Positions 53,101 to 61,639 are shown, counted from the stretch's first letter. The stretch: 64,000 nt of DNA from Bryobacteraceae bacterium (GCA_025928545.1 JAICJH010000007.1:1-64000), one strand, 5' to 3'. The notes: generated from the letters alone by a model not told the origin. Numbers and translations: made by a program.

Positions 53101-54986
53101 GCGCGACACAACTCACAGCGCCTGTGCCCGCCAGCCTGATCGGGGGCGCCGGCAGCAGCAGTGTAGTCGTCGCATCCGGCGGCGTATCATCCGCTCCTTT
53201 TGCGTTCACGATCAACCCGCAGCCGCCCGTGGTGACCAGCCTGGTACCCTCGTCGGCAACCGCTACCGGCACAGCCTTTACTTTGACGGCAACAGGGTCG
53301 GCGTTCACCCAGACTTCGACGATTCAATGGAACGGGACACCGCTAACCACCACTTTCGGAGACCAGACGGTACTGACTGCTTACGTACCTGCCGGTCTGA
53401 TTGCATCGGTGGGTTCTGCTACCGTGTTGGTCAGCTCCGGTGCAACATCTTCCGCGGCAGTCAGCTTTTCTATTACCGCTCCACCGGTGATCGCTACGGT
53501 GAGCCCCGCATCGATTGTGGCCGGGGGTCCCGCGCTCAAGCTGACGGTGAACGGCACCGGCTTCATTTCCGGAACTCAGCTACATTGGAACGGTGCAGCG
53601 CTCGCCACAACTTTCGTCAGCGCCACCCAGCTCACAGCTTCCATATCGACGGCACTCATCGCCGGTCTTGGCAGCGTGTCGGTTACCGCCAGCAATGCCG
53701 GAGTCTCCTCTAACGCACTAACCCTCTCCATCACGGGCCCACCTGTTATCGCAAGTCTTGCTCCGGAGACCGCAACCGCCGGCGGGCCGGCGTTCACGCT
53801 GACCGTCAATGGATCCGGGTTTGTATCCGCAGCCGTAGTTACGTGGAATGGGACACCTCTTACCTCGAAGTTCGTCAGCGCCTCACAGATGACTGCCAGC
53901 GTGACAGCCAGCCTGATCGCAACGGCAGGCGTGGCGACAATCGCGGTCAACGCAGGCGGAGTGTCTTCTGTTGTGTCGATACTCTCCATCAACGCGCCGC
54001 CTGCAATCTCCGCGCTGAATCCAGCCACCGTAGCAGGAACGGGGCTGTCGTTCACCCTGGCGCTAACCGGCAGCGGCTTCATAACCGGCGCAGCCGTCCA
54101 GTGGAATGGCGCCCAGTTGCCCACCACGTTTGTAAGTGCGACGCAGCTAACCGCGGCGGTTCCCGCCAATCTGGCCGTAGCACCGGGGAACGCGAACATT
54201 GCGGCGGTAAATCCCGGTGGCGTCGCTTCTGCAACGGTTAAGCTCCCGATCACCGCATCCCCTCCGCTGATATCTCAGGGTGGCGTCGTTCCGCTTTACA
54301 GTTCCATCCCCAGCATTCAGGCCGGATCCTGGATTTCGATTTACGGAACCGGCCTGGCCAACGGCATTTATACATGGAAGGGAGATTACCCGACGACCCT
54401 CGGCGGTACCACCGTCAAGATCAACAACAAGGCCGCGTATCTCTGGTCCGTCAGTCCCACGCAGATCAATCTGCAGGCGCCCGACGACACCACATCCGGC
54501 GTCGTCAACGTTGTCGTCACTTCTCCAACCGGGACGACGACCTCCACGGTAACGCTCGCACCGTATGGTCCATCGTTCAGTCTGCTCCCGGCAAGCCATT
54601 ACGCCGCCGGAGTCATCCTGACAACGAACAATTCCGGAGCATATGGCAATGGCGCCTACGATCTCGCCGGACCGGCAGGCCAGTTCGCCTTCAGTACGCG
54701 CCCTGTGAAGCCGGGAGAAACAATCGAGCTCTTCGGAGTCGGTTTCGGAGCAACGGCGCCTGCCGTTCCGGCGGGCAAAGCCTACAGCGGCGCGGCGCCC
54801 ACTGCAAAACCCGTGACCATAACGATTGGGGGCAGCTCAGCTACAGTTCTGTTCGCAGGAATGACGCAATCGGGCGTCTATCAGTTCAATGTGGTGGTGC
54901 CGGCGGTAGCGGCAGGCAATCAAACGCTGACAGCCTCGGTAGGCGGAATCCAGACTCCCGCCGGAGTGCTGATCGCTGTCCAGTAA
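50175..54986 (+). CDS. Secreted 12-blade NHL protein with Ig-like repeats and TIGR03437 domain
   Basis: About 1603 residues. The signal peptide starts at the ATG at 50175 (MKSERRAFRGMVLMGLLLTE, then ASAQ); the frame is open to 50016 and starts at 50133 or 50160 are possible. Residues about 25-675 hold twelve NHL blades (IADYGNNRIRQI type), enough for two six-blade propellers, here run together without BACON-like domains between them. One putative-Ig (He_PIG-like) repeat and seven IPT/TIG-like repeats follow (FVSATQLTAxVPASLI). A TIGR03437 end closes the protein: SWISIYGTGLANG, INLQAPDD and GVYQFNVVVP. No cohesin or dockerin is present. It is a relative of the giant proteins with the other type of C-terminus. 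Confidence 0.88.
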   Translation: MKSERRAFRGMVLMGLLLTEASAQTYTITTFAGGALPVNIPGISASLAGPQSAIANDASGNVFFADGNTVLRLDAQTGMLTLAAGNGTSGYSGDNGPAVSAQLRGTYGLAVDTAGNLYIASNTDHVVRKVSGGLITTIAGTGAAGFSGDNGAAANAQLNAPVGIAIDSSGSLYIADYGNNRIRQIKAGVITTVAGIGSAGFSGDNGPALSAQLNAPHGVAVDGNGNIYFADSGNHRIRKLSAGIIGTVAGNGVPGFSGDTGPATAAQVDTPCGIAIDAAGNIVIADYYNHRVRRVSNGVITTVGGNGVQGFAGDDGPAAAAQMNDPFVLTVDAAGNIFIADYGNNRIRRISSGSIVTVAGNGTAGVSGDGGPAIGAQLNTPAGIALGLPGNLYFADSGSNRVRGISNAVINTLAGAGTASLLSQQAGVAIDALGSLYVADTGNHTVRRISEGSITAIAGTGVAGFSGDSGPAVNARLNHPSGIAIDASGSVYIADSVNHRIRKVTGSTITTVAGTGTAGFAGDNGPAVGAQLNYPLAIAVDSSGALYIADSGNHRIRKVTAGVISTVAGTGVPGYSGDNASAVSARLSGPAGVAISNGTLFIADTMNNTIRRVANGIIATIAGGGTSFGDNGPATAAALAGPAGIAVDASGNIFISDSRNSRIRQLTPVPISITGPAVLPTGMVGTAFAATALIATGGAGSYTWSETGLPNGISLSSGGILTGTPTAAGTTSPVFTVKDSAQAQASVTLTLRIDPRLPIITTLAPIAAIAGGPGFTLTVNGSGFLAGAIIQWNETQLVTRFVSATQLTAPVTAAQIASPGNFTISVSSGGVRSTSVAFPVNPPTPTLSQVSPSSVTATGPGFNLTATGTGFVQSTQMAWNGASLQTTFVSATQLTATVPASLISSAGTAGLTANSGGTPSAALTFTIGGPPTVTSTSPGSVTAYSATFTLAVTGTGFASGSVIQWNNSPLATRFVSATQLTAPVPASLIGGAGSSSVVVASGGVSSAPFAFTINPQPPVVTSLVPSSATATGTAFTLTATGSAFTQTSTIQWNGTPLTTTFGDQTVLTAYVPAGLIASVGSATVLVSSGATSSAAVSFSITAPPVIATVSPASIVAGGPALKLTVNGTGFISGTQLHWNGAALATTFVSATQLTASISTALIAGLGSVSVTASNAGVSSNALTLSITGPPVIASLAPETATAGGPAFTLTVNGSGFVSAAVVTWNGTPLTSKFVSASQMTASVTASLIATAGVATIAVNAGGVSSVVSILSINAPPAISALNPATVAGTGLSFTLALTGSGFITGAAVQWNGAQLPTTFVSATQLTAAVPANLAVAPGNANIAAVNPGGVASATVKLPITASPPLISQGGVVPLYSSIPSIQAGSWISIYGTGLANGIYTWKGDYPTTLGGTTVKINNKAAYLWSVSPTQINLQAPDDTTSGVVNVVVTSPTGTTTSTVTLAPYGPSFSLLPASHYAAGVILTTNNSGAYGNGAYDLAGPAGQFAFSTRPVKPGETIELFGVGFGATAPAVPAGKAYSGAAPTAKPVTITIGGSSATVLFAGMTQSGVYQFNVVVPAVAAGNQTLTASVGGIQTPAGVLIAVQ

Positions 54987-54998
54987 TCGAACAACCCG

Positions 54999-56171
54999 CT
55001 AAATCTTCATCAGGCGCTCGCCCGCCGCAGCCAGCGTCTCATACTTCTTACAAAAGCAAAACCGGATCTGCGATCTGCCCAGGTCGGGATTCAGATAAAA
55101 ACTCGAGCCCGGCACGCCTGCCACACCGACTCGCTCCACCAGATCCTTCGCGAATTCCACATCGCTCATCGCACCAAATCCGCGAATATCCGTCATCACG
55201 TAATAAGCGCCGCCCGGCACAAAACACCGAAATCCCGCGCCTTCCAGCATGGAGATCGCGGCCTTCCGCCGACCGTCATATTCCGCCGAGAGTCCCCGAA
55301 AATATTCGTCGGGCAGACCCAGCGCCATGATTCCGGCATGCTGCAACGGCGTCGCGGCGCCTACGGTCAGGAAGTCGTGAACCTTGCGCACCGTATTTGT
55401 AATCTCGGGCGGTGCAATGACCCAACCCACGCGCCAGCCCGTCACCGAAAACGTCTTGCTCATGCTGTTGATGAGAATGGTTCGCTCGCGCATGCCTGGC
55501 AGCGTCGCAATCGGAACATGCACCTGGCCGTCGTAAATGATGTGCTCGTAGATCTCGTCGGTAATGGCAAGCGCGTCGAACTCCTGGCAGAGCTCCGCGA
55601 TGTACGTCAGTTCCTCCCGCGAGAATACCTTGCCGGTAGGATTATTCGGCGTGTTAATGATGATCGCTTTTGTTCGCGGCGAAAAAGCGCGGCGCAATTC
55701 ATCCGGATCGAAACGCCAGTCCGGCGCATGCAGCGTCACCAGCTTCCGTTCCGCCCCGCAAAGCAGCGCATCGGGATGATAGTTCTCGTAATACGGCTCG
55801 AATACAACCACCTCGTCGCCTGGATCTGTAACCGCAAGCAGCGATGCAATCATCCCCTCCGTCGCGCCGCAGCACACCGTGACTTCGCGCTCGGGATCCA
55901 CATCCATCCCGTAAGTCCGCAGATATTTGCCTGCGATCGCTTCGCGAAACGGCTTCACTCCCCAGGTAATCGGATACTGATTGTAATCCGCATTCACCGC
56001 GTCGATTGCCGCCTGCTTAATATCGATCGGCGCCGGAAAATCGGGAAATCCCTGAGCCAGATTCACGGCTCCGTTCTGGATCGCGAGACGCGTCATCTCG
56101 CGGATGACAGATTCTTTGAAATCGGCGGTTCGCGCGCTCTGAAAGCGCCTTACCGCGAAAGCGGAAGACAT
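54999..56171 (-). CDS. PLP-dependent aminotransferase, class I/II
   Basis: 390 residues of fold-type I, aspartate-aminotransferase family. Motifs: NLAQGFPDFPAP near residue 38, PNNPTGKVFS near 175, DEIYEHIIYDG near 205, and the PLP lysine Lys239 in NSMSKTFSVTGWRVGW. A substrate-carboxylate Arg lies in SQIRFCF near the end. The overall pattern (QGFPDF, ITDEIYEH) resembles the kynurenine/methionine aminotransferase subgroup (MtnE/YbdL-like), but the substrate cannot be fixed. Convergent with the 12-blade NHL gene, and 12 bp upstream of the lytic transglycosylase stop. Confidence 0.9.
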   Translation of the reverse strand: MSSAFAVRRFQSARTADFKESVIREMTRLAIQNGAVNLAQGFPDFPAPIDIKQAAIDAVNADYNQYPITWGVKPFREAIAGKYLRTYGMDVDPEREVTVCCGATEGMIASLLAVTDPGDEVVVFEPYYENYHPDALLCGAERKLVTLHAPDWRFDPDELRRAFSPRTKAIIINTPNNPTGKVFSREELTYIAELCQEFDALAITDEIYEHIIYDGQVHVPIATLPGMRERTILINSMSKTFSVTGWRVGWVIAPPEITNTVRKVHDFLTVGAATPLQHAGIMALGLPDEYFRGLSAEYDGRRKAAISMLEGAGFRCFVPGGAYYVMTDIRGFGAMSDVEFAKDLVERVGVAGVPGSSFYLNPDLGRSQIRFCFCKKYETLAAAGERLMKI

Positions 56172-56183
56172 GAAGCTATGCTC

Positions 56184-58520
56184 TCACGCTGCCGCATGCT
56201 TGCGGGTGGGCGCAGCCGGTTTCTTCGCGGTAGTGGAGGCCTTGCCCGTGGATTTCCGTGTGCCTGCGACTGCGGTCGACTTCCCCGCCCCCTTCTTTGC
56301 CGCTGGTTTATTGCGGCCCACGCGCAATGGCTTCTTCGCCACCATTTTGCTCACCGCCGCCGCGTTCGTTATTTTGGCCGCGGGCACTTCGGAATCGTCC
56401 ACCACGTCGGAAGCCAGCACTGCCTTCTGATTCCCGTAGAGTTCGCGGTAAACCTGGCCGTTACGCAAAACCGCCTGGACGTAATCGCGCGTCTCGCTGA
56501 ACGGGATATTTTCAATGAACTCCGCCGGGTCGGTGTATCCATATTGCTGGATCCAGTCGCGAACCCGCGAGGGCCCGGCGTTATAGGCCGCCAGCGTCTT
56601 CACCCAGTCGCCGTCCCAATGATTCAACTGTCCCCGCAGGTATTGAGTGCCGAGTTTGATATTCAGATTGGGATCGAGCAACATGCCCGAAGATCCCACC
56701 CTGATCCCATCCATTCGGCCCAGAGCTCTCCCCGTCGATGGAATCAGCTGCATCAAGCCATACGCCACTGCCGAACGCGCCGCCGGATTGAATTCGGATT
56801 CCTGACGAATCAGGCCCGCTACGGCATAGGGGTCAAGATCCCGCTCAGTCGCACTCGAGGTCAACGTCGGGCCGTACGGCATGGGGAAAAGCATTTCCCA
56901 AAACGAGCGCGGCGCTTTTTCGAACGGCAGCGACAGATAATCGCCGCTGAATTTCTTCATCACCTTCACCGCAAGATAGGGAGTCGGCATCGCCCGCGAG
57001 AGTTCCATCGCCAGCAGAGTGGGTTGCTCATTCCCCTGTTTGGCTCCGAACTCGAGCTCCTCGACGGCCTGCGTTGTCATGCCGGTAAGGATCAACAGGC
57101 GGCCCCGTTCGATGCGCTGTCGCGTAGCCTCATTGGGAGTAGCGGCCATATCCGTCGGGATCGCGCCGGTGTGCGCGTCGCCAGTCTGTTCCAGCCAGCC
57201 GTGAAGCGCAGGATTTACTTTCGCCGCAACCACCTTCGGCTCAGTCAGCCGAGTTCGTGCGAGACCGGCATAAAAGTAGTGCGGATAATGGTCGACCAGC
57301 CGCTCGTAATATGTGCGGGCAGAGGCATAGTCGAGATCCTGTTCCGCGGCGCGCCCAAGAAAGAACAGCGCATCGCTCACGTGAGTATCGTTGGGATACT
57401 TCTCCACCTGCTGTTTCAGCAGTTCCACGCGCGACGGACTGTGATCCAGCCACGCGGCCCACACTACGCGCCATTGACAGAGCGCCGCCGCGGGATCGCC
57501 GGGAAAGTTTTCCGCTGCTGCCTGATAAAGAGGCACATACTGCCTGCGATCCTGCGTCAGAAGATAACGATTACCGGCGGTAATCAGCGCCTTCAGCCGC
57601 CACGGCGATACGGGATACTTCTCGGCCAACTGATGAATCGCGTCCATCATGGCGGTATCGTCGTTCATCCGCCGGTAGGCTTCGGTCAGATAGTACAGAC
57701 GCTGCGCCGCAGGTTCGGCCGCCTGGGGCTGAAGCGGAGCCAGGTAGCTCGCCGCGTTGGTATATTCTCCGGTCAGGAAAAAAGCCGCACCCACGCCGGA
57801 TTGTGCTTCATCGCGATCCGTGCCGCTGAGTTGCCCCGCGAGCATCGCATATTCCTGCCGCGCCTTCGCATATTGTTTTGCCGACAGCCAGGCCTTCGCG
57901 CGATCCAGCTGTTGCCGCGCGGTCGGCTCCGGATATTCGCCACCCAGCGAACCACGCAGCTTCTCCGCCGCCGCTTTCGCTCTATCCGCCAGGTCGGCTG
58001 CCGGATGCAGGTAGTAAGCCTTCTGATAATAGACCGCGGCCTGCCGGGGGAAATTGGTGGCTTCGAACGCCTGCCCCAGAGCAAAATCGCCGTCTGGTTG
58101 CGGCAGCAGCGTGTATGCCGTCTCCAGCATTTGCCGTGCCCGCGCCGCCGATGCCGGCGTGCCCGACGACTGACCCAACAGCGCCTTTCCATACAGCAGC
58201 GCCAGCCGTCCGGCGAGCGGTGAAGCCGCTACCGGATTACCAAAGTAACGGCCCAGATCTTTGACTGCCGTATCGCCGTTGTTGGTCATCAGTTCGGCGT
58301 TCGCCAGATAGTAGGCCACATAATCCCGCAGCTTCGCAGGTTGATCACCCGCCGTCAGCAGATGCACGGTAGTGAAGAAATCCTTCTTCTCATAAGCGGT
58401 GACAGCCTGCCCCAGTCGCGCAACAGCCGGATCGACCGCCGCCGCAGCGGCAGGAGGCACCGTCCAGAGCGCGGCCGTCATGGCCACCATCGCAAGAGTT
58501 ACTGGTTTTAAGCTCCGCAT
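56184..58520 (-). CDS. slt: Soluble lytic transglycosylase (Slt70-like) with basic tail
   Basis: About 778 residues. The signal peptide starts MRSLKPVTLAMVAMTAAL. Residues 30 to about 530 are helical TPR-like superhelix (LYYLTEAYRRMNDDTAMM and others), as in the U-shaped part of Slt70. The SLT catalytic domain (about 540-690) has the catalytic Glu in IRQESEFNPAARS, followed by YGLMQLIPSTGRAL, then NIKLGTQYLRGQL and AAYNAGPSRVRDW. It cleaves peptidoglycan to 1,6-anhydro products in the periplasm. The last 55-60 residues are Lys/Ala/Thr-rich, like a histone H1 tail. The ATG at 58520 follows the stop of the upstream gene by one base. Confidence 0.92.
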   Translation of the reverse strand: MRSLKPVTLAMVAMTAALWTVPPAAAAAVDPAVARLGQAVTAYEKKDFFTTVHLLTAGDQPAKLRDYVAYYLANAELMTNNGDTAVKDLGRYFGNPVAASPLAGRLALLYGKALLGQSSGTPASAARARQMLETAYTLLPQPDGDFALGQAFEATNFPRQAAVYYQKAYYLHPAADLADRAKAAAEKLRGSLGGEYPEPTARQQLDRAKAWLSAKQYAKARQEYAMLAGQLSGTDRDEAQSGVGAAFFLTGEYTNAASYLAPLQPQAAEPAAQRLYYLTEAYRRMNDDTAMMDAIHQLAEKYPVSPWRLKALITAGNRYLLTQDRRQYVPLYQAAAENFPGDPAAALCQWRVVWAAWLDHSPSRVELLKQQVEKYPNDTHVSDALFFLGRAAEQDLDYASARTYYERLVDHYPHYFYAGLARTRLTEPKVVAAKVNPALHGWLEQTGDAHTGAIPTDMAATPNEATRQRIERGRLLILTGMTTQAVEELEFGAKQGNEQPTLLAMELSRAMPTPYLAVKVMKKFSGDYLSLPFEKAPRSFWEMLFPMPYGPTLTSSATERDLDPYAVAGLIRQESEFNPAARSAVAYGLMQLIPSTGRALGRMDGIRVGSSGMLLDPNLNIKLGTQYLRGQLNHWDGDWVKTLAAYNAGPSRVRDWIQQYGYTDPAEFIENIPFSETRDYVQAVLRNGQVYRELYGNQKAVLASDVVDDSEVPAAKITNAAAVSKMVAKKPLRVGRNKPAAKKGAGKSTAVAGTRKSTGKASTTAKKPAAPTRKHAAA

Positions 58521-58521
58521 A

Positions 58522-59544
58522 TCAGGCAAGTGGTCCCGGATAACTTTCTCCCAACAGCCCGCTGTCTTCATGCGCCAGGCTGCGAATAATTTCCAAATGC
58601 AGATAATCCACCATCGTCGGTGTCTGCGAGATAAACGCCTGAGCAAACTCACGGCGCGCCGCATCGATGGCAGGCCGCAGAGCGGCATAAATCCCACGAG
58701 TCTGCGCGCCCTTTCGCAGCGCTTCGGAATCGCTGATGCGGATTTGCGCGACTTTGACGCGCGCCATACGCTGCGCACGCAAATGCAGGGCCTGCTGTTC
58801 CGGCGTGAGTTTCGTCCATGTGGTGGCTTTGGATTCAGCGGACGTACTGCCGTTCGCCGCTGCCGCAATCTGCACCAGCGGCACGCCCATGGTTTCATCA
58901 ACCGGAACTTCCGCCTCGGCGGCAGCCAGCGATTCCAGTTTCATTCCCGCGGCCTCACACAGCAACTCAATAGGCGCGGGAGTCACCTCCGAACAAGCCA
59001 GCAAAATCGCCACAGTATTTTGACGCACGGTGACGGGAAAAAGATAAACTTTCTCCGATCCTGTTTTTCCAAGAGTTCGCGCCAGCACAGCTGAAATCTC
59101 AGCGGGGGCCGCCAGAGCCACCAACGGATCGCGTGTACCTGCGCACGATGCCAGCGCAGCCGCTTCACTCAGTTCGATCGGCGCGGCGTCTTCCTCTTCG
59201 TTACGAAATGTTACACCCCGCCAGGCCGATAGCCGCGCCTGGTTGCTTTCAATCAGCACCACCACCGCACGCTCCGCCCACGGGGCGCTCTCTTCCACCA
59301 GCAACTGCAGAGCTTCATGTTCCGCCTGTGTTTGCCGGATTCTGCGCAGCGTCTGATTGAGAGATTCGGAAAGACGCCGACGCGTATCCTCGATGGTGCG
59401 CGCCAACCCCGCCGCAGCCTGTTCGCGTTCGTTCGAAACGGCACGAGCGATTTCAGCGTCCACCTGCGCCGTGAGATCGCCCACCAGCGCCGTGAAGTTC
59501 CTGTCCATTGATTGGCGCCATGCGGGCGCGCTGCCGTCGTGCAT
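58522..59544 (-). CDS. Coiled-coil protein of unknown function, GAF-like middle
   Basis: About 340 residues. Residues 15-90 form a charged coiled coil (IARAVSNEREQAAAGLARTI, then RRLSESLNQTLRRIRQTQAE). The middle (about 85-220) has an alpha/beta order like a GAF domain. The C-terminal helix reads LRAQRMARVKVAQIRISD and ends near LHLEIIRSLAHEDSG. No catalytic motif is seen. It overlaps nothing and is followed one base later by the transglycosylase start, so the two are co-transcribed. The start is uncertain: ATG codons at 59508, 59544, 59574 and 59595 are in frame. Confidence 0.7.
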   Translation of the reverse strand: MHDGSAPAWRQSMDRNFTALVGDLTAQVDAEIARAVSNEREQAAAGLARTIEDTRRRLSESLNQTLRRIRQTQAEHEALQLLVEESAPWAERAVVVLIESNQARLSAWRGVTFRNEEEDAAPIELSEAAALASCAGTRDPLVALAAPAEISAVLARTLGKTGSEKVYLFPVTVRQNTVAILLACSEVTPAPIELLCEAAGMKLESLAAAEAEVPVDETMGVPLVQIAAAANGSTSAESKATTWTKLTPEQQALHLRAQRMARVKVAQIRISDSEALRKGAQTRGIYAALRPAIDAARREFAQAFISQTPTMVDYLHLEIIRSLAHEDSGLLGESYPGPLA

Positions 59545-59598
59545 TCTATCTTTATGGTACGGCAGAGTTACCATACTGTCGAGGTCGGAAGGCACAGC

Positions 59599-60315
59599 GT
59601 GCAGGAAAAATTAACCGGCAAAATTGCAGTTATAACCGGCGGCGCCCGCGGCATTGGTTATGCCATCGGCGAACGTTTACTCGAAGAGGGAGTTAAGGTC
59701 GCTTTCTGTGCCCGTCGGCAGGACTCAGTGGATGCCGCCATCGCGAGCCTCTCCGCCAAAGGCGACGTGATCGGTATTGCAGCGGACATTTCGAAGCTGG
59801 AAGATGTTCGAGGGTTCATCAACGCCGCGGTGCATAAATTCGGAGGCGTCGACATTCTCGTGAACAACGCCGGCATTCGCACCTATCAGCCGGTGAGCGA
59901 TCTCGATCCAGCCGATTGGGATCGCATGCTGGGCGTCAATTTATCCGGCGCGTTTTATTGTTCACACGAAATTTTACCGATCTTAAAACAGCGCGGCGGT
60001 GGAGACATTGTGAACGTCAGTTCCCTCTCATCGAACAACGCGTTCGCCGGCGGCGCGGGCTACAACGCCTCGAAAGCAGGCCTCAACGGGCTGTCCGATG
60101 CGACCATGCTCGATCACCGCTATGATGGCGTGCGCGTTTCCGAAGTGATGCCCGGAAGTACGGATACCGAATTCAACGGACCCGGGCGGGCGGACTGGAA
60201 GGTAGCGCCTGAAGATATCGCCGAAGCGGTCGTCATGCTGTTGCAGATGCCGCGTAGAACGACAGTCAGTCGCATTGACGTAAAGCCCTCCTTACCACCG
60301 CGAAAACAGTCCTGA
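59599..60315 (+). CDS. Short-chain dehydrogenase/reductase
   Basis: 238 residues. Classical SDR motifs: the NAD(P)-binding TGGARGIGYA near residues 13-22, NNAG near 88-91, catalytic Ser in NVSSLSS near 136-140, and YNASK (Tyr-x-x-x-Lys) near 153-157. PGSTDTEF follows. A GTG start with GGAAGG six bases upstream gives VQEKLTGKIAVITGG; the frame is open to 59512 in the divergent gene's 5' end. An acidic residue after strand 2 is absent (FCARRQDSVD), with Arg-Arg instead, which favours NADPH. The substrate is unknown. Confidence 0.92.
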   Translation: MQEKLTGKIAVITGGARGIGYAIGERLLEEGVKVAFCARRQDSVDAAIASLSAKGDVIGIAADISKLEDVRGFINAAVHKFGGVDILVNNAGIRTYQPVSDLDPADWDRMLGVNLSGAFYCSHEILPILKQRGGGDIVNVSSLSSNNAFAGGAGYNASKAGLNGLSDATMLDHRYDGVRVSEVMPGSTDTEFNGPGRADWKVAPEDIAEAVVMLLQMPRRTTVSRIDVKPSLPPRKQS

Positions 60316-60365
60316 ACAAGGCGCGTACAAATTTTAATCTGCGTTAATCCTGCCACAATCCCGAA

Positions 60366-60382
60366 TTGGCATTCCGCTTGCA
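60366..60382 (+). promoter_or_regulatory. Sigma-54 (-24/-12) promoter for the AAA+ ATPase gene
   Basis: The bases read TTGGCAT-TCCGC-TTGCA, matching the sigma-54 consensus TGGCAC-N5-TTGC[AT] at all but one base, with the GG and GC doublets correctly spaced. Transcription would start near 60393, about 45 bases before the ATG. It shares AATTGGCA with the promoter at 34679. The activator is not in the window. Confidence 0.72.
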
Positions 60383-60438
60383 CATGTCCAGGTAGAATCG
60401 CTCAAACTTCGGGCGATAAGTGGTTTAAGGAGTCTGGA

Positions 60439-61617
60439 ATGTTCCGCCTGAATAAGAGACTTGACCCATCGCAAACGGGGCATGAAGCGCTGAAGCTCCA
60501 TTCTGATTTGATGAATCGGATCGTCGGTCAGGACGAGGCCGTCAATCAGATCGTCGGGATTTACCAGACCTATCTTTCCGGCATGAGCAGCCCCGGACGC
60601 CCGATCGGCAATCTTCTTTTCCTGGGACCAACCGGTACTGGAAAAACCCGGCTGGTGGAAGCTACCGCGGAATCGTTGTTAGGCGATGCGCGCGCTGTGA
60701 TCAAGGTCGATTGCGCCGAATTTCAGCATAGCCATGAAATTGCGAAACTGATTGGCTCGCCTCCCGGATACCTGGGCCATCGCGAGACACACGCGATCCT
60801 TTGCCAGGAAGCCCTCAATCAATATCACCACGAAGGCATGAAAGTGAGTTTCATCCTTTTCGATGAGATCGAAAAAGCCAGTGACGCACTGTGGAACCTT
60901 CTCCTGGGCATCCTCGACAAGGGGACGCTGACTCTCGGCGACAACCGAAAGGTGGATTTCTCACAATCGCTGATCTTCATGACCAGCAACCTGGGCGCAT
61001 CCGAAATGAATTCGCTCCTGCGTCCGCACCTGGGGTTCGCTACTTCGTCCATCGAACAATTGAGCGCCACGGGCGAAGTCGACGAAGCCATGACCGGCAA
61101 GCTTTCCCGCGTTGGTGTCGAAGCCGCGCGCCGGAAGTTTACTCCGGAATTCATGAACCGCATCGATAAGGTAGTCGTGTTCAAGCCGCTCGGAAACGAA
61201 CAGCTGAAGAAGATCCTCGGTCTGGAACTCGCTCAGTTGCAACAGCGCATCATTCGTTCCGCGGGCTCTGTGCCATTCGTAATGAACCTGACAGAAGCGG
61301 CTCGCGGTTATCTGTTGGCCGAGGGCACCGATCTCAAATACGGCGCACGTCACCTGAAGCGAGCCATCGAACGCAGTTTGGTTCATCCGATTTCAAATTT
61401 GATCGCCTCGGATCAAATCCATGCGGGAGACCTGATCAGTGTCGACTTCGACGCTATATCGGAATCTCTTACCTTCACCAAAGACGCCGAAGAGATGCCT
61501 GGCTACGAAATGGCCGAAATGATCGATACAGCGTCTGTTCTCGTAGCGGCTGCATCGGTCGCCCAGGTCGCGCCTGTACGTCCTCAGGCCGCCGCCCGCG
61601 GACAACGAACTCGTTGA
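60439..61617 (+). CDS. AAA+ ATPase resembling the D2 ring of ClpB/ClpA, stand-alone
   Basis: 392 residues. One AAA_2 domain: Walker A GPTGTGKT (residues about 68-75), the pore-loop region GSPPGYLGHRE, Walker B FILFDEIEKA, sensor 1 MTSNLGASEM, and the Arg finger in EFMNRIDKVV. A ClpB D2-small domain (about 265-360) has KYGARHLKRAIERSL with sensor 2 Arg. There is no N-domain, no D1 ring, no middle domain and no ClpX zinc finger. The pore loop is Gly-Tyr-Leu-Gly, as in unfoldases. The ATG has AAGGAG upstream. Probably an unfoldase or remodelling ATPase; the substrate and any protease partner are unknown. A sigma-54 promoter precedes it. Confidence 0.88.
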   Translation: MFRLNKRLDPSQTGHEALKLHSDLMNRIVGQDEAVNQIVGIYQTYLSGMSSPGRPIGNLLFLGPTGTGKTRLVEATAESLLGDARAVIKVDCAEFQHSHEIAKLIGSPPGYLGHRETHAILCQEALNQYHHEGMKVSFILFDEIEKASDALWNLLLGILDKGTLTLGDNRKVDFSQSLIFMTSNLGASEMNSLLRPHLGFATSSIEQLSATGEVDEAMTGKLSRVGVEAARRKFTPEFMNRIDKVVVFKPLGNEQLKKILGLELAQLQQRIIRSAGSVPFVMNLTEAARGYLLAEGTDLKYGARHLKRAIERSLVHPISNLIASDQIHAGDLISVDFDAISESLTFTKDAEEMPGYEMAEMIDTASVLVAAASVAQVAPVRPQAAARGQRTR

Positions 61618-61639
61618 TAAAGCAGACTACACTGGGATA

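Noticed and set aside
55338..58223. Plus-strand open frame of 961 codons
   Set aside because: It lies antisense to the aminotransferase and the lytic transglycosylase, both firmly identified. Its product is Arg/His-rich and without family motifs, as expected for a shadow frame in GC-rich DNA.
58521..58901. N-terminal extension of the lytic transglycosylase
   Set aside because: The upstream part overlaps the coding region of the coiled-coil protein in another frame, and a proper signal peptide begins at 58520.
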